Positions 24,119 to 38,712 of a DNA stretch of 64,000 nucleotides are shown piece by piece. The stretch covers positions 558,001 through 622,000 of the forward strand of contig CAUEEP010000930.1 in assembly GCA_958450365.1 (NCBI GenBank), read 5' to 3'. Within the stretch, counting starts at the first letter, position 1, and each line of letters opens with the position of its first letter. A program made the position numbers and the translations under genes. Origin of the DNA: Mesorhabditis belari (Eukaryota; Nematoda; Chromadorea; Rhabditida; Rhabditidae). The notes beneath the pieces were generated by a model that was not told the origin of the DNA, did no database searches, and saw nothing but the letters and a program-made list of their open reading frames with translations.

Positions 24119-24666
24119 AGAGAAAAAGAATTGAATTAGGGAGTAGATAACTCATGGCAGTCAAAGAAAGGAGCAAGGTAATTTTTAGCTTGCACTTGAT
24201 TTTTGTCAACTCATAGATTTCATTTTTATATTTCCGATTTGGATCCCGACTCGAGCTTGCCACCAATAACTAAATTGTCCAATGATGTTTTTACCTACGA
24301 TAATGCGATGCATAGTGAGTTCAAATTTGCCAACCAATTTAAATACTCTTTGGAAGGACTGGTCTTTCACAAAGAGAAGTGAGCCCAAGAAGAGAAGAAA
24401 GCGACAGGTCTCGAAGATCTCGAATGATCAAGGTAAACTTTTAACAAAATACATAGACAAGCGGTCAGCAGAAACAATTATAAAGTTTGGTAGATTTTAG
24501 ATGACGATTGGTCTACGCGGACGATGAGTATATGTAATTTAGCATATTTTTTTGTGTAATTTATGTTTGGGCTTGTTGGTTTTTAGGAACAAACGTTGTC
24601 ACTGCTCTCAAGTAGAAATCACAATAAAATTCTGATATTGATCCATGATAGTCAACTAGTGGCAAA

Positions 24667-24976
24667 CAAATCTCTTGTGCATTTTTTTCCTCGTTCTCTC
24701 TGCATCAGCCAGTGTTTTATAATCATATTTGTTTACACGAAATACAACATCATCATCATGTTGGATCCCCGGCTTATTTTTTTATTTTGATTCATTTATT
24801 CCTCCACCACCTTTTAAATTTTACAAAAAAAGCGATTTTTAGACGGGCACAGAGTTGAGTAGATTAGTTCTTTATTGCTCCTTGGACTTCTTGGGCTTGG
24901 GCTCGCCCTTGTCGGTCAGCGGATCTGAAAAGCAAGATGTTCCATGAATCGAAGAGGTCCACTTTTAGATTGAAGA
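24667..24976. repeat. direct repeat, right copy
   Basis: Right copy of the 23800-24118 repeat. It contains the functional-looking last exon of the minus-strand gene and its 3' flank, so duplication of the gene's tail produced the orphan exon at 24010-24068. Confidence 0.93.
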
Positions 24977-25677
24977 CTATTAAAAAGAATTGAATTAGGG
25001 GGTAGAATAAAATCCCACCAAGCTCCAAATTCTTTCCGAGTTCCGGGAGGGGCTGAGTGAGGTCCGTGAGCAAGAACTGCTGGAAAGCTGAAAAAAAAGA
25101 TCTACTAGGAAGTAGGTTGAACATAATAGCAAAAAATCATCTTTAATTTGTATACTATTGAAAAATTGATTAAATTAGTTAGCAGAATAAAAGTTTATCC
25201 TCAATAGAGTCGTCGTCGTTGTCAACGGTGGGGTTAATGAATTCGCGAGCAAAAATAAAAGCCTACGATTCTGGCCGCTGGTGCTGGCTGGTGCTGGTGC
25301 GAATGTATTGAGCTCTCCGACCAAATCTGGAAAGAAACAAGTTAGGTTTAACATAAAACCAGATCCTCTTTTAAATCGAATCCTATTGAAAAGGTTATTG
25401 AATTAGAGAGCACAATATCTCACCCAAGCCATCGGTGGAGAGCACGGGACTGGGGACTGGGAAACTGGATGAGCCGTCAAGGAAGTACTCGCTGGAGGTG
25501 GTGTTGGCAGCGGCTGGAGCTGGAAAGAAGCATGTTCTTAGCTAAGACCAATGAATAGAAGAGGTTCACCCTTAGATTGAAGACTATTAAAAAGAATAGG
25601 GGTTAGAATAAAATCCCACCAAGCCCAAAAAAAAAAAAAACGGGGGGGGGAGGAGAGGGGGGACCAAAAAAAAAGGA

Positions 25678-25708
<31 letters not shown>

Positions 25709-25712
25709 AAAA

Positions 25713-25744
<32 letters not shown>

Positions 25745-27424
25745 GGTTTGTTGGGGGGGGGGGGGGGGGGGGGGCGTTGAGAAAAGTGACTGGCTAGTCT
25801 TCATTGACGACTCTGAAAACAAACATGTTCTACTAATTCACATAAGTAAGAAAAATAAAATCGTACCAGGTAGTTGATAGCTAAGTTCCTGCACAAGACG
25901 AGAAGCGTTCGAAGGACCAGGAGGAGCTAAAAAAACCAGAGAATAGGAATTAGGTTTAGCACGAAATAAGGAGTTACTTTCAAAACTGGAATCTATTAAA
26001 AATTGTTTAAATCAATGAACAGAATAAAAGCATACCTGCATGAGACGTGCTCTGCTTGCGCTTGCGCTCGAGTGGTCGGTCTGCGTTATTAACGATGAGG
26101 GTTAGCATGTGAGGTTCCTGAGAGAAAAATACTTTTTGATTTAGAAGATAAAGTTTTTGATGACCTAACAATCTAAGCAAACGCATTTGATGGATTAATT
26201 GAAGAAAAATACTATATTCATAGAAACCCAAACCTACCGAAACAATTGATGAGGAAACATCTTGAGCTGTCATTTTAAACGTGGCTTTTTGCCGTCCTTT
26301 CTCCCTGTTCACTAAAGAATCGATTTTTAGTATCATTCTTTTTAAATAAAAGGTAATAATAAGAATAAGATTTAAATAAAAAAGATTTAACTAAAAGCCA
26401 ATTCAAAATCTTACAATTCGAACACTCCACGCTGATTTGCCTCTCCTCTTTGGGCTTGATTGGCTCTGAGCTCGTGTGTACGATCCAACCACTCTCTGTT
26501 TGTGTTGCATCCAGATCAATCTTAAAGAGAAAATTAAAAAGTTATTTCGAAGCCTCATAATGTTTAAATGCTATGCTTCTGGCTTAATTTGTTAATTACT
26601 CTTTACAAGATATTAAAGAAAACCTTGACGACAATATTCTTTCCTCCGTCATTTCTCATCGTGATATCCTTTTTTCCATTTCCATCTTTATCCGGCCTTA
26701 TTGGGTACGTCTAAATTTTCATGGTTAAAGTATGCAAGTAAAAGACGGACCGGATCAATCGAGTGGTAAACACCATCCGCGAGTGAAATTTGGACCACAA
26801 GTTGGTTATTTCCCGAGCGGAAATTGTATGCCTTCCATTCCCTCTAAAAAAGTAAAATGTTTATACTCCAAATTGCAAGAACCTTCCATCATAATAAATA
26901 TCACCAGCTGCGCCGGGAGTCCGCTACGCGGCCGCCTTGGGGCAGTCGTTTCGTAGATGGGGCGTTAACCACCTCCACCTGCACCTCGACCACGCCCTCC
27001 CCCCCCCCTCGTCTCCCAAGGGCCGCCGACGGCAAAAAGGGGCGTGGCTAAGTGGTTTTTCTGATTTTTTTTACAGGTTTTTGATGAAAATCTTGTTTTG
27101 ACCAAAAAGTATGTACCTATTCATTTTTAATTAACTATCGATCAAAAAAGTTTGTCGAAATCGGTTCACGGGGAGCCGAGATTCATAGTGTGACGGACAG
27201 ACAGACCTCAATTATATAATAGTTATGAAAACAAAGACTTTTATAAAGTAACAAAAGTCATTTAAATTGATTTTTGACCTTAGCAACAGAGAAAAATTAA
27301 AGATCACGAAATTTTAACTTTAGCAACAAAAACTTTAGCAACAAAAAAACCTATAACAAAAATCACTTACACTATCGGGAGGTGGCGGGTCGGAAGTTGA
27401 ATTGTGAGGTGGAGCACGATCCAT
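24872..27424 (-). CDS. unrecognised proline-rich basic protein with an NLS-like motif
   Basis: Minus-strand exons joining in phase: 27424-27371 (MDRAPPHNSTSDPPPPDS), 26843-26751, 26710-26624, 26520-26415, 26311-26238, 26117-26036, 25926-25867, an exon from 25812 into a poly-C tract, then 25519-25424, 25326-25267, 25087-25019 and 24924-24872. The N-terminal half looks globular (REWKAYNFRSGNNQLVVQIS, DGNGKKDITMRNDGGKN, PHMLTLIVNNADRP) and is followed by an NLS-like ERKRKQ; the C-terminal half is rich in Pro, Ser and Ala and ends KPKKSKEQ. I could not place it in a family; a nuclear role is inference. The exon at 25812-25619 is disrupted by homopolymers, either real expansion or an assembly fault. 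Introns 24.96-25.62 kb contain tandem copies of each other. Confidence 0.7.
25619..25812 (-). repeat. G/A homopolymer block inside an exon
   Basis: Plus strand shows long G runs broken by AAAAAAA, GGTTTGTTGGG and similar. Both sides fit exon sequence: a phase-correct start after TTTTCAG at 25812, and a GGGCTTG|GTGGGATT donor near 25619 like the one at 25019. The open frame of prolines is therefore partly real context, but its length cannot be trusted. Confidence 0.7.
26885..27235. mobile_element. GC-rich insertion with LINE/SINE-like tail in an intron
   Basis: Sits wholly in intron 1 of the minus-strand gene and is much more GC-rich than its surroundings (GGGAGTCCGCTACGCGGCCG). It ends in AAATCGGTTCACGGGGAGCC and GTGACGGACAGACAGACC, which resembles 3' tails of RTE-type non-LTR elements. 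No open frame; class assignment is tentative. Confidence 0.4.
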
Positions 27425-27983
27425 GACTGGCGGAATGGAAGTCGAGAATGTGTATGATAAATCTATCCATGCTCGTTTCTATTTATATGAGGTTTAAATG
27501 CAAATTTGAATTTTTATAAGTAAATATTTTATAAATGCAAATGTTTGTAAGCAAATTTTTGAATGTTCTAAGATTTTTTATTTTTATTTTAAGATTTAAT
27601 ATTTTTCACTTAAAATGCAAATGTTTCTTGGGGTAAATTAACATGAAATCAAAAGTGATTTTTCAACTAGTTGTCGGTGGCTTGAAGTTTCAATTTTGTG
27701 CTCGATAGTTGCTATCTCTGGCACCCATTCTGAGACAACCGTCTCTTCTCAAAACATTGAGGCTCCAGAAATTGGAGATGGACAAGAGTTTTCAATTAAT
27801 AAAAGTGAATCACGATCTACGCTTATTCGTACTATTCTTCGGTTCTTCGTACTAAACTAGACAAAATTTGCTTTCTAAATCCCTTAACCGTTAGAAAATT
27901 TGAACATGTTGCGAGAAAAATTGCAGCCGAAACTTTTGCAAACTCGATGTTAAAAGACTTTTGCGCATGACTGTAGTACTAAC

Positions 27984-30126
27984 CAGCATGCGAACAATGT
28001 GGAAGAGCAGTGGCTGTGCGGCCTCATCAACCGGCAATGAAAGTTGAACTCGCAACAATTGTTCCCCAAGGTGTTCTACCTTAAACAAATATTGGCCAGT
28101 TATAATTATAAGTGAACTTACATCAAGAAGGCAATGCAAAAGTCACACGGCTCCAAACCAAGATTGAACAGACTCCGAAGAGGTCAGCGCCTAAATTTGC
28201 GTCTTACCAGATAGTTGGGCGCAAATACCTGAATAACTAGACTGCCAGTTGAAAGTGAGTGCATGAGCTGCCGGAAGAAGAGTCTCTACAAACTGAAAAC
28301 GTTTTTTAAAGCAATAAAAGGATGAGGTAGTACTTTTGTTTTTCCGAATTCGTTATCATGTAGGTAAGAAAGGAAAGCGTAGAAGACGGAGTAACGCAGC
28401 TTGAATGGTTGACGCTCGGCAGTCAAAGAAAGGAGCAAAACAAGGAGCGCTGGTCTAAACACGCCTGGAGTTTTTGAAAAATAGAGTTTCAAACCGTTGA
28501 CTTCCTTCCGCTGTAAGCAAAGTGTTGCTTGCAAAATACTCTTGATTGGTATAATTTCCTCAAATCACTTTTGCCACTGCGATCACCGTTTCAGTTAAAA
28601 CCTAAAATATCTTGTAAAACATTCACAACCATTTTTCACCTCCACTAATACTCCAATTTCTGACAACTATACTCGACAAAGTTCGCTCAAAATTTCTAAA
28701 CGTATTTTTTGATTAATTTTATCAAAGTCAATTACGAGTTTGATGAATGATCATTTGAAAAGCATGTGTATTTGCTGAAACGTTATCTGGTGAAACAAGA
28801 GCTCGGATGGCCTGAAAAGTAGGGATAGAAATCTTGAAATAATGTCAAACCTGCAAAAGGCAAATCAATTTGCGGTTCGCTGTTTAGTCCCCTCGGCGCT
28901 TTCATCGACGTCTTCTGAAAAAGCCAAAGATCCGAGAAGTCCATGATTAGCCTAACAGCGACATTGAAGCTTTGTAAAAAAGGTTTACTGATTTTCCCAA
29001 AAGAGCTGCTGATTGTTTGCATTTTTGCAAAGCAAGTTCAGAATCATAAAAAGACAATCTTCAACGATGATAATTAAAAGAACAAAAAAAAAAAGTGTTT
29101 CCCAAATTAAAAACTACGTACTGTCAATTGGCTCAGAGTCAACAATGTCGATGTGTATGGAGAAAGCGTTGTCATAGGCAAGTATTTGTTGCAATTGGAA
29201 ATGTGCTCGTGAAAGTTCGCAAAGTAGCTGTTACAACCTAAAGCCCAAGTTGAATTGAGTTGCTTTATTGAATGGACCTCTCGATTCGGAACAAGAATCG
29301 TGAACATGTGAACACTATCGTGAACAAGATCCATAAGACGCGTAACCCCCATCGGTTGTTGAATAACCGCATTTTGCACCTCAGTTCCTCGATGACGTAA
29401 CAAAGACGTGAGCAATTGAACCGAAATACTAAAAACAGAATTGTAAATAATTTAGTAGAGGAATCATTATAAGTATTCTTATAATTTCCCTAGTACATAA
29501 CTATTAACCAACCGTCTCACAGCGAACTCATCTTGCTCCAAAACGGCAAGAACCGGTGAAATAAATTGAGGTCGCTTGAGCATTACCTAAACACAAAAAT
29601 AGCGAAAAAAAAACACAGATATAACTACCTCAGCAAGTCTTTCTCCCAGTTCGCTTTCTTCGGGAACATCATCATCACCGTTCAGAACAAATAAAAACCC
29701 TAAACAATAAGTTTAGATAGAGTTTGTCGAAAAAAACCTCAAATGTAAGCGATAAAAGATCGATCGTATTTCTCTCGTTGGTTAGTACGTCCATAAAAGC
29801 GTTGAGTCCCAATGTACCAACTGCAAGACGATGTTTCTAAAGTAAAGACTTGTTTTAATTAGTAACTGCAAAAATACTTTGGCCAAATTTTGTCAAGCGC
29901 ATCTCGACGACGACGATCCAAGTTTCGACCTAAATTTGTTGATTTAAAAATATTGCTAATGTTTTCCATAAAACAATTTCATTTTTCAAACTGTTCTTCT
30001 CTACAATCCGCAAATTAAAACCAAAAACTAACCCGCTCAACAAGCCTTTCCACCACTTCGGCTCCATTATCATCAGCTAGGTCCGGCCCGTTCCCACCAC
30101 CATAAACATGCGGAGCATGAGCCAGG
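27984..30126 (-). pseudogene. p115/USO1-like pseudogene, longer minus-strand copy
   Basis: Minus-strand exon-like blocks follow the order of the p115/USO1 armadillo head: [167 protein letters not shown] and GEQLLRVQLSLPVDEAAQPL. Several neighbouring blocks are out of frame by one base, and two in-frame stops fall in conserved positions (TGA at 28560-28562 after AVAKVI; TGA at 28143-28145 after WFGAV). Nothing of the coiled-coil tail is present. Some junctions (RLAE to VMLK; RR to SVQLL) still splice perfectly, so decay is recent. Confidence 0.88.
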
Positions 30127-30559
30127 CTAAAATATAACATTGTTAAAACATATTGAAAGTAAATTCGAGAGAACAAACATTTTCTAAAGAGAACTTTTCA
30201 GCAATAAACATGCAACGATATAATTCGTTAGCTATTTGGCTATCTGGTAAAACGCCTGCGGCACTTGAATTTTAGACTGTACTTGACGAGTTTCTGTTTC
30301 CTGCAAATTTGGATCCATCCAAAGTGATGACATTGGATATGTTCGACTGAAGAGGAATAAAGTTTGATTTACTTTTTGACCTTGGAAACTTTTGAAACGC
30401 ATTTTATTTGGCATTTAGTCAGATTTAGAGAAAAAATAACCCATTTTCTAATCACGGGAAAACTCTTCTTTAAAGATTGTGACCGTAATTCGATGCTGTA
30501 TTTGCTTTCGTCAGTTGAAGGGAGAAAAGCTCCAATTAAAAAAGAAAAGCATTGAATGG

Positions 30560-31032
30560 GGGAGTGGGACAAATGCGACCCTTTTTTGCGCACCCGGCCA
30601 TTTGCGCACCTTTTTTTCCGCACCTTTTTTCGCGTTTTAAAAAAGCTCTAAAAAGCTAATATTAACCAATTTCTATTCCAAAAGTTGTTTTTCTAGGTAA
30701 TTTGAGGGTGTAGAATCGAAATTTTGACATAACAGAGCGTGTGGAATCAATTTGAAAGACAAAACGGGTAGGTCAAATTACAGAAAATGGTCGATTTTTC
30801 TCTTTGTATAACTCCGTCCGTTCGCTTCCACAAGCTCTGATATGTCAAAATTTCGATTCTACGCCCTAGAATTATCTAGAAAAACAACTTTTGGAATAGA
30901 AATTGGTTAATATTAGCTTTTTAGAGCTTTTTTTTAAAACGCGAAAAAAGGTGCGCTAATGGGCAAGGTGCGGAAAAAAAGGTGCGCAAATGGCCGGGTG
31001 CGCAAAAAAAAGGTCGCATTTGTCCCACTCCC
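30560..31032. mobile_element. foldback element with perfect 8-bp target duplication
   Basis: Inverted ends GGGAGTGGGACAAATGCGAC and GTCGCATTTGTCCCACTCCC. Arms carry several TTTGCGCACC-type motifs and pair over about 200 bp. It is flanked by TTGAATGG at 30552-30559 and 31033-31040, an exact 8-bp duplication, pointing to a hAT-type transposase acting in trans. No open frame of note. It lies between the USO1 pseudogene and the IER3IP1 gene. Confidence 0.93.
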
Positions 31033-31040
31033 TTGAATGG

Positions 31041-31890
31041 CGTTAAAATTTAACACTTTGGTTTATGTTGAAATGTTATTTTGTTTCTTGATTACTGTCT
31101 TTTCTTCTCATATTCACTTTGAGACGAGCAAGTATCGATCAAGACTGTTGGGTGACTACAATCCCCAAATCATACTGTGTTGGTTTGAATTCAAATTTGC
31201 ATAGATTAGAGCAATTAATGCGACTTGTGAGTCTAAGGATTCGCATAAAACTCGAAGCTTTCATGCTAAAAAGTGATAATTCCTTTGCCGCAGGTTCCAG
31301 GAAATTTTGTAATTAAACTTTCTCAAGAAATAGTCATAAGTACTTATTTATATATCGAATTGGGTGTGCAAAACATAGAGTCAGCAAAAAAAGGCTTGCA
31401 CCATTGTCTCCCAAAGGCTTAAAACAAAAAATTTTTCGTAAAAAAAGCGTTTCAGAGAAAACTTGTTGGCAACTAATTCTACTATGGTGGTCTAGTTTCC
31501 GAATATATTATTCATTTTTATTGCAAGTTATTCCTTTTGACGTAAAAAAAAACAAGTTTCATTAGAGACACCCGGTTTAGAGCGCAAAAAAGTCTTGCAC
31601 TATCGTTGTATTCTGTTGTAAACTTTTTCTTTTTGTTACTCACAAAATTACTCACAAAGATTGTCTTTCCTTGAAATAAATTTTCTACTCCAGATAACCT
31701 TGATTCAAAAGCTGATTATTGCATAACTTTTTATTAAGAAAAAGTCATAAAAGAGCGTTTTGGTGGTTCAGTTTAGAAATTCTGAAAAATCGCGAACGAC
31801 TTTTTGGCCAACCTAATACTTGCTAAGCTAAACTTTTCGTTTCCTTTAATTTGTTACTTCATATCGTTTTAGTGAATCTAATCTTTTGAA
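31041..31890. other. AT-rich upstream region of the IER3IP1-MAEA pair
   Basis: No exon assigned. GACTTTTTGGCCAACCTAA at about 31799-31817 looks like a lone mariner-type end. The promoter of the downstream genes should be here, but I can point to no specific site. Confidence 0.4.
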
Positions 31891-31924
31891 TTTTCAGCTA
31901 TCCCACAACTTTAAGCGAGAGTGG

Positions 31925-32662
31925 ATGGCTCTCACCTTCTATTCTCTTCTTGAAGCCGCTCTCCTCGTTCTCAACGGAATCGCTGTGCTCAATCGGGATC
32001 GCTTTCTCAAGAAAGTTAGTTTGTTTTGTTTTATCACTGTTATCAACCTTTGAAAGATAATATAGCTTTTTGCTAAATATATTTGAGTCGATAAGGGTTT
32101 TATCATTGACGTTTTCTCGTTTAGGTCGGATTTGGACAAACGACTCAATCATTTGACGATCCGTCAGGCCAATCGATCAAGGATAAGATTTTCACGTTGA
32201 TTTTTGCTGTACAAACTGTTATGCGAGGTAAATTTTGTAAAAGCTTAACTGGGTAATCTTGGTGTAAATCCGCTGATAACGGTAGCGCTTTTGCCATTCA
32301 CCCATTATTTTCTTTTAAATTTTATCAGCAAGCAAGCCTATTAAAATTCCTTATATTATTGTGCCTTTACACTTCCGTGGGCTAAAGAAAGCGTCTTTTG
32401 GCGAGAGCACAGAGAAAGGAAAAAGGTCGCAGAAGAGAATCAGCTGAGTGGCTATACACATCGATTTTTCTGGTCAACATGCTTTCGGTCAACGACGGCG
32501 TTGACTGAAAGCACGCATTTAACCTTTAATTCAAAAATTTATATAATTTTGTCATAAAATTAATAGCATTGCTTAGTTTTGCTTAAATAAGGACTTTTAT
32601 TTTTAGTGCCCCTCATTGGCATCAACATTGTTGTCATTATCTTCAAGTTAATTCTTGGTTAA
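31925..32662 (+). CDS. IER3IP1/YOS1 homologue, ER-Golgi transport membrane protein
   Basis: Three exons, 31925-32014, 32125-32227 and 32607-32662, join in phase to 82 residues, the same length as human IER3IP1. The N-terminus (MALTFYSLLEAALLVLNGIA) is a hydrophobic segment, the middle has VGFGQT and QSIKDKI, and the C-terminus (VPLIGINIVVIIFKLILG) is a second membrane segment, the two-helix plan of the YOS1-like family. The protein resides in ER and Golgi membranes and supports ER-to-Golgi traffic. TTTTCAG at 31891-31897, 27 bases before the ATG, is a likely trans-splice or UTR acceptor. The next gene starts 97 bp after the stop on the same strand. Confidence 0.93.
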
Positions 32663-32759
32663 TTTATCAAACAAGGTAAGTATTGATTTCCTGATTCAAA
32701 TACGTGTCTTTTTAGTTTTCATTCTAAATTAAAAATTTTTCTTCGTCTTTTTTGTAAAA
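32663..32759 (+). promoter_or_regulatory. operon-like intercistronic region
   Basis: Ninety-seven bases separate the IER3IP1 stop from the MAEA start, a spacing typical of nematode operons. GTGTCTTTTTAG ends at 32715 and is a plausible downstream (SL2-type) trans-splice acceptor, 44 bases before the ATG. No AATAAA is obvious between the genes. Confidence 0.6.
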
Positions 32760-36308
<3,549 letters not shown>

Positions 36309-36549
36309 TTTTTAGCTCTCTTTTGTGATTTTGGGTTTTCTTAGTGTAAATAAATATTATTGCAATAAAAACCAGAACAATTCGAAAAAGCTTACGAAAA
36401 GACAAAAATTGGGAACCAGAACTTGAAGGCGAGGGCCAAAAGGACGCGTGAAAATTTGCCTGTATGACTGAAAAAATTTCCATTTAACCGAACAATATAA
36501 AGAAAAAATTAGCCCTGAAAATCTCTTTCAACACTTCTCGTCTCATCAA

Positions 36550-36842
36550 ATGGCCGCCAATCGTCTCTTCGTGCTTTATTTTCTAGTCGCTTTCTCGGGC
36601 TTAGTCGAAGGCGCCGGTCGATATGCATGCTACATAAAATACGCTTCTTCTGTTCTGAAGCAATTCGTTTTTTTTTGTATTTTCAAAAAACAGCTTTTTT
36701 GGTGAATTGATTGTTTTGTTGTTAAACCTTTTTGGCTGTCCATTTTGACTGTTGTTGTGGATAAAGAGGCTTGCATGGGCACGGGCAAACTTGTTTTCAC
36801 TACTGTTGTCCGTAAGGAAAATCTGAAATTCATTGGTAACTG
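36550..36842 (+). pseudogene. Ly6-like secreted protein, copy 1, probably broken
   Basis: ATG at 36550 opens a signal peptide nearly identical to copy 3 (MAANRLFVLYFLVAFSGLVE), then GRYACYIKYASSVLKQF with a possible donor. A second exon-like piece at about 36767-36815 (EACMGTGKLVFTTVV, followed by GTAAGG) has the length of exon 2 in the other copies. I find no later exons with the CC..DLCN signature, so the copy is short or decayed. Confidence 0.5.
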
Positions 36843-37182
36843 ACGATCTTATTCTAATTCTAAAGCTTAACCTTTTTCTGGATTGTTATCTGTTTCATTA
36901 TATTCGTTTGTGTCTTTCTTATTGTTACTTGTTATTGTACGTATTGAACTTAGCTTAACTGTGTGTGTTATAGCGTTTTGTGGCGAGATTGGGCTGCTAC
37001 GCACGTAATTTCAAGCGTTGAAGTAAAAATTAGCTGCTTCAAAGGTCGTTCGGACTGATGCTTACTGTGTAACTGCTCATTTTATAATACACCACAGACT
37101 TAAATATTCAGCTGAGTTAATTAAATTCTAAGCAAATAAATCAAATCAACTACAAAGCACGAGCTCGGGCAATCAGAGGTGC

Positions 37183-37603
37183 TAGCAAAAGCACCACGCT
37201 TTTTGCGCCGACTATCATTTGCGCCAAATTTGCGCTTGTGAAACTCACTATGACAAATCACTTTTCCCCAACTTCTAATCAACTTCTTTTTTTCAGTTTT
37301 CTGCTTCACAATTTTAATTCACACTGTTTTCAATTAGAAAACATTTAAATACCTATACAGACCCCAAAAACAGTCATTTTTGCGCCCCCGTTTAGGCTTT
37401 TTACTCTCTATATTGATCTTATGCCATTTTCAGATCCGGTGAAGGCGGCAAAATAGCGAGCATCATCGATGAGAAAAAGCTGAAAAAAAAATATAGTGTG
37501 TTTTTTAGGAAAGTGTGTTGAAAAGCGCAGATTTAGTGCAAATGATACGCAAAAATTTTCAGCACAAAAAATTCGGCGCAAATAATTTTGCGCTTTTTCT
37601 AGC
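37183..37603. mobile_element. possible diverged TTTGCGC foldback
   Basis: Left TGCTAGCAAAAGC with TTTTTGCGCC and right GGCGCAAATAATTTTGCGCT ending CTAGCA form imperfect inverted ends rich in the TTTGCGC motif of the other foldbacks. No clear target duplication. Confidence 0.35.
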
Positions 37604-37929
37604 ATTTCGGTAATCGCGGATTTTAGTTTTGAGCCAAAACTGAAACATGAGATCCCTTATTTTTTGACTCTACATCCAAAAATGTACCACACCACATTAA
37701 AATCGGTCAATTGGAGGCCTAGAGTGCGACTACGCGACACCCGATAACGCAGCTGAAAATAGGCCATTTGGGCATAGTTTTAAATAAGGATTAACCAATA
37801 ATTGGTTAATCCTTATTACAATAATAACCAACAACTCTTCATCAAAGCAATACCGGGACCATATCCTGAATATCCTTCGAAGCCGTCGGTAAAAGTTGGA
37901 AGAGTCGTTGTTTTGTGCCGAGACAGCAA

Positions 37930-38712
37930 TCTCTCGTGTCTCATTCAAAAGAGTTGACAGTCGCTTTTGTTGGCCTCTCTGACGCCGAATCATTCAATTG
38001 TTATAAGAAAAGCGATGGATTGAAGGAACAATACGTGGGTGCTATTTTTGATTTAGTACCGTTTAAATGCTGCTAGTTAAAAATAAAATCGCTCGAATGT
38101 TTGCCTAATGTTTACTTCTTTACAATGGGCTTTTACTTTTAGAAGGTCATTTGTGACGTAAACGTATGCGTAGCGACTATTGACGGAAACAGGGTGAGTA
38201 ATTTTCGTCATTCCTTAACCATTATTTTAAGGTGAAAAAAGGTTGTGCAAATCCTGATGGGATCATTGATTTAATCAAGGTGTCTACTGGCGTGCAAATT
38301 CGGTATCAAGCGTGCGATCTCGAAGTAATCTATGTTCGTCGAAGCATTCTCTTCAACTTTAATTTTAGATTAGCGGCCCTGATTCTCATTATGTGGATCC
38401 AAATGCGGATGCTGGCATTCAAACAATACTGCTGCCAAGGCGATCTCTGCAACGAGGTAGCGCTTTTGTTTATATTTTCTAGTATATAGGGAAGCTTTCT
38501 ATAACCTCACGATAGAATTATAACCTCATATAACCATTTGACCTCATTTTAACCGTGGAGGTTCGTTAGAAGTTAGAAGAAAAGTTCGTTACTATATGGT
38601 CTCTCTCTCATCGGTGATTTGATGTCTTTTTAAAATTATTATACCACTTAGGCTGGCAACGGTGCGGGACTCTTCGGCATGTCGATTCCACTTCCCATTC
38701 TCCCATCGAATG
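37930..38712 (+). pseudogene. Ly6-like protein, copy 2, start lost and one frame break
   Basis: Exons after a decayed signal segment: ...GLSDAESFNCYKKSDGLKEQ to about 38034; KVICDVNVCVATIDGNR ending at the donor near 38191; VKKGCANPDGIIDLIKVSTG ... YQACDLE to 38322; and the last domain exon from about 38370 with YCCQGDLCNE to 38456. The reading frame slips by one base between GIQT and the YCC motif. A further exon (AGNGAGLFGMSIPLPILPS) runs from 38652 into the start of copy 3. The cysteine pattern and CC..DLCN end are the Ly6/three-finger hallmark; no start codon is found upstream. Confidence 0.6.

Noticed and set aside
25538..25822. Poly-proline protein as a separate gene
   Set aside because: Explained as part of an exon of the 24.9-27.4 kb gene distorted by homopolymers.
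38232..38489. Continuous 85-residue reading of Ly6 copy 2
   Set aside because: Runs through an intron with good GT-AG borders; the exon reading fits the paralogue better.
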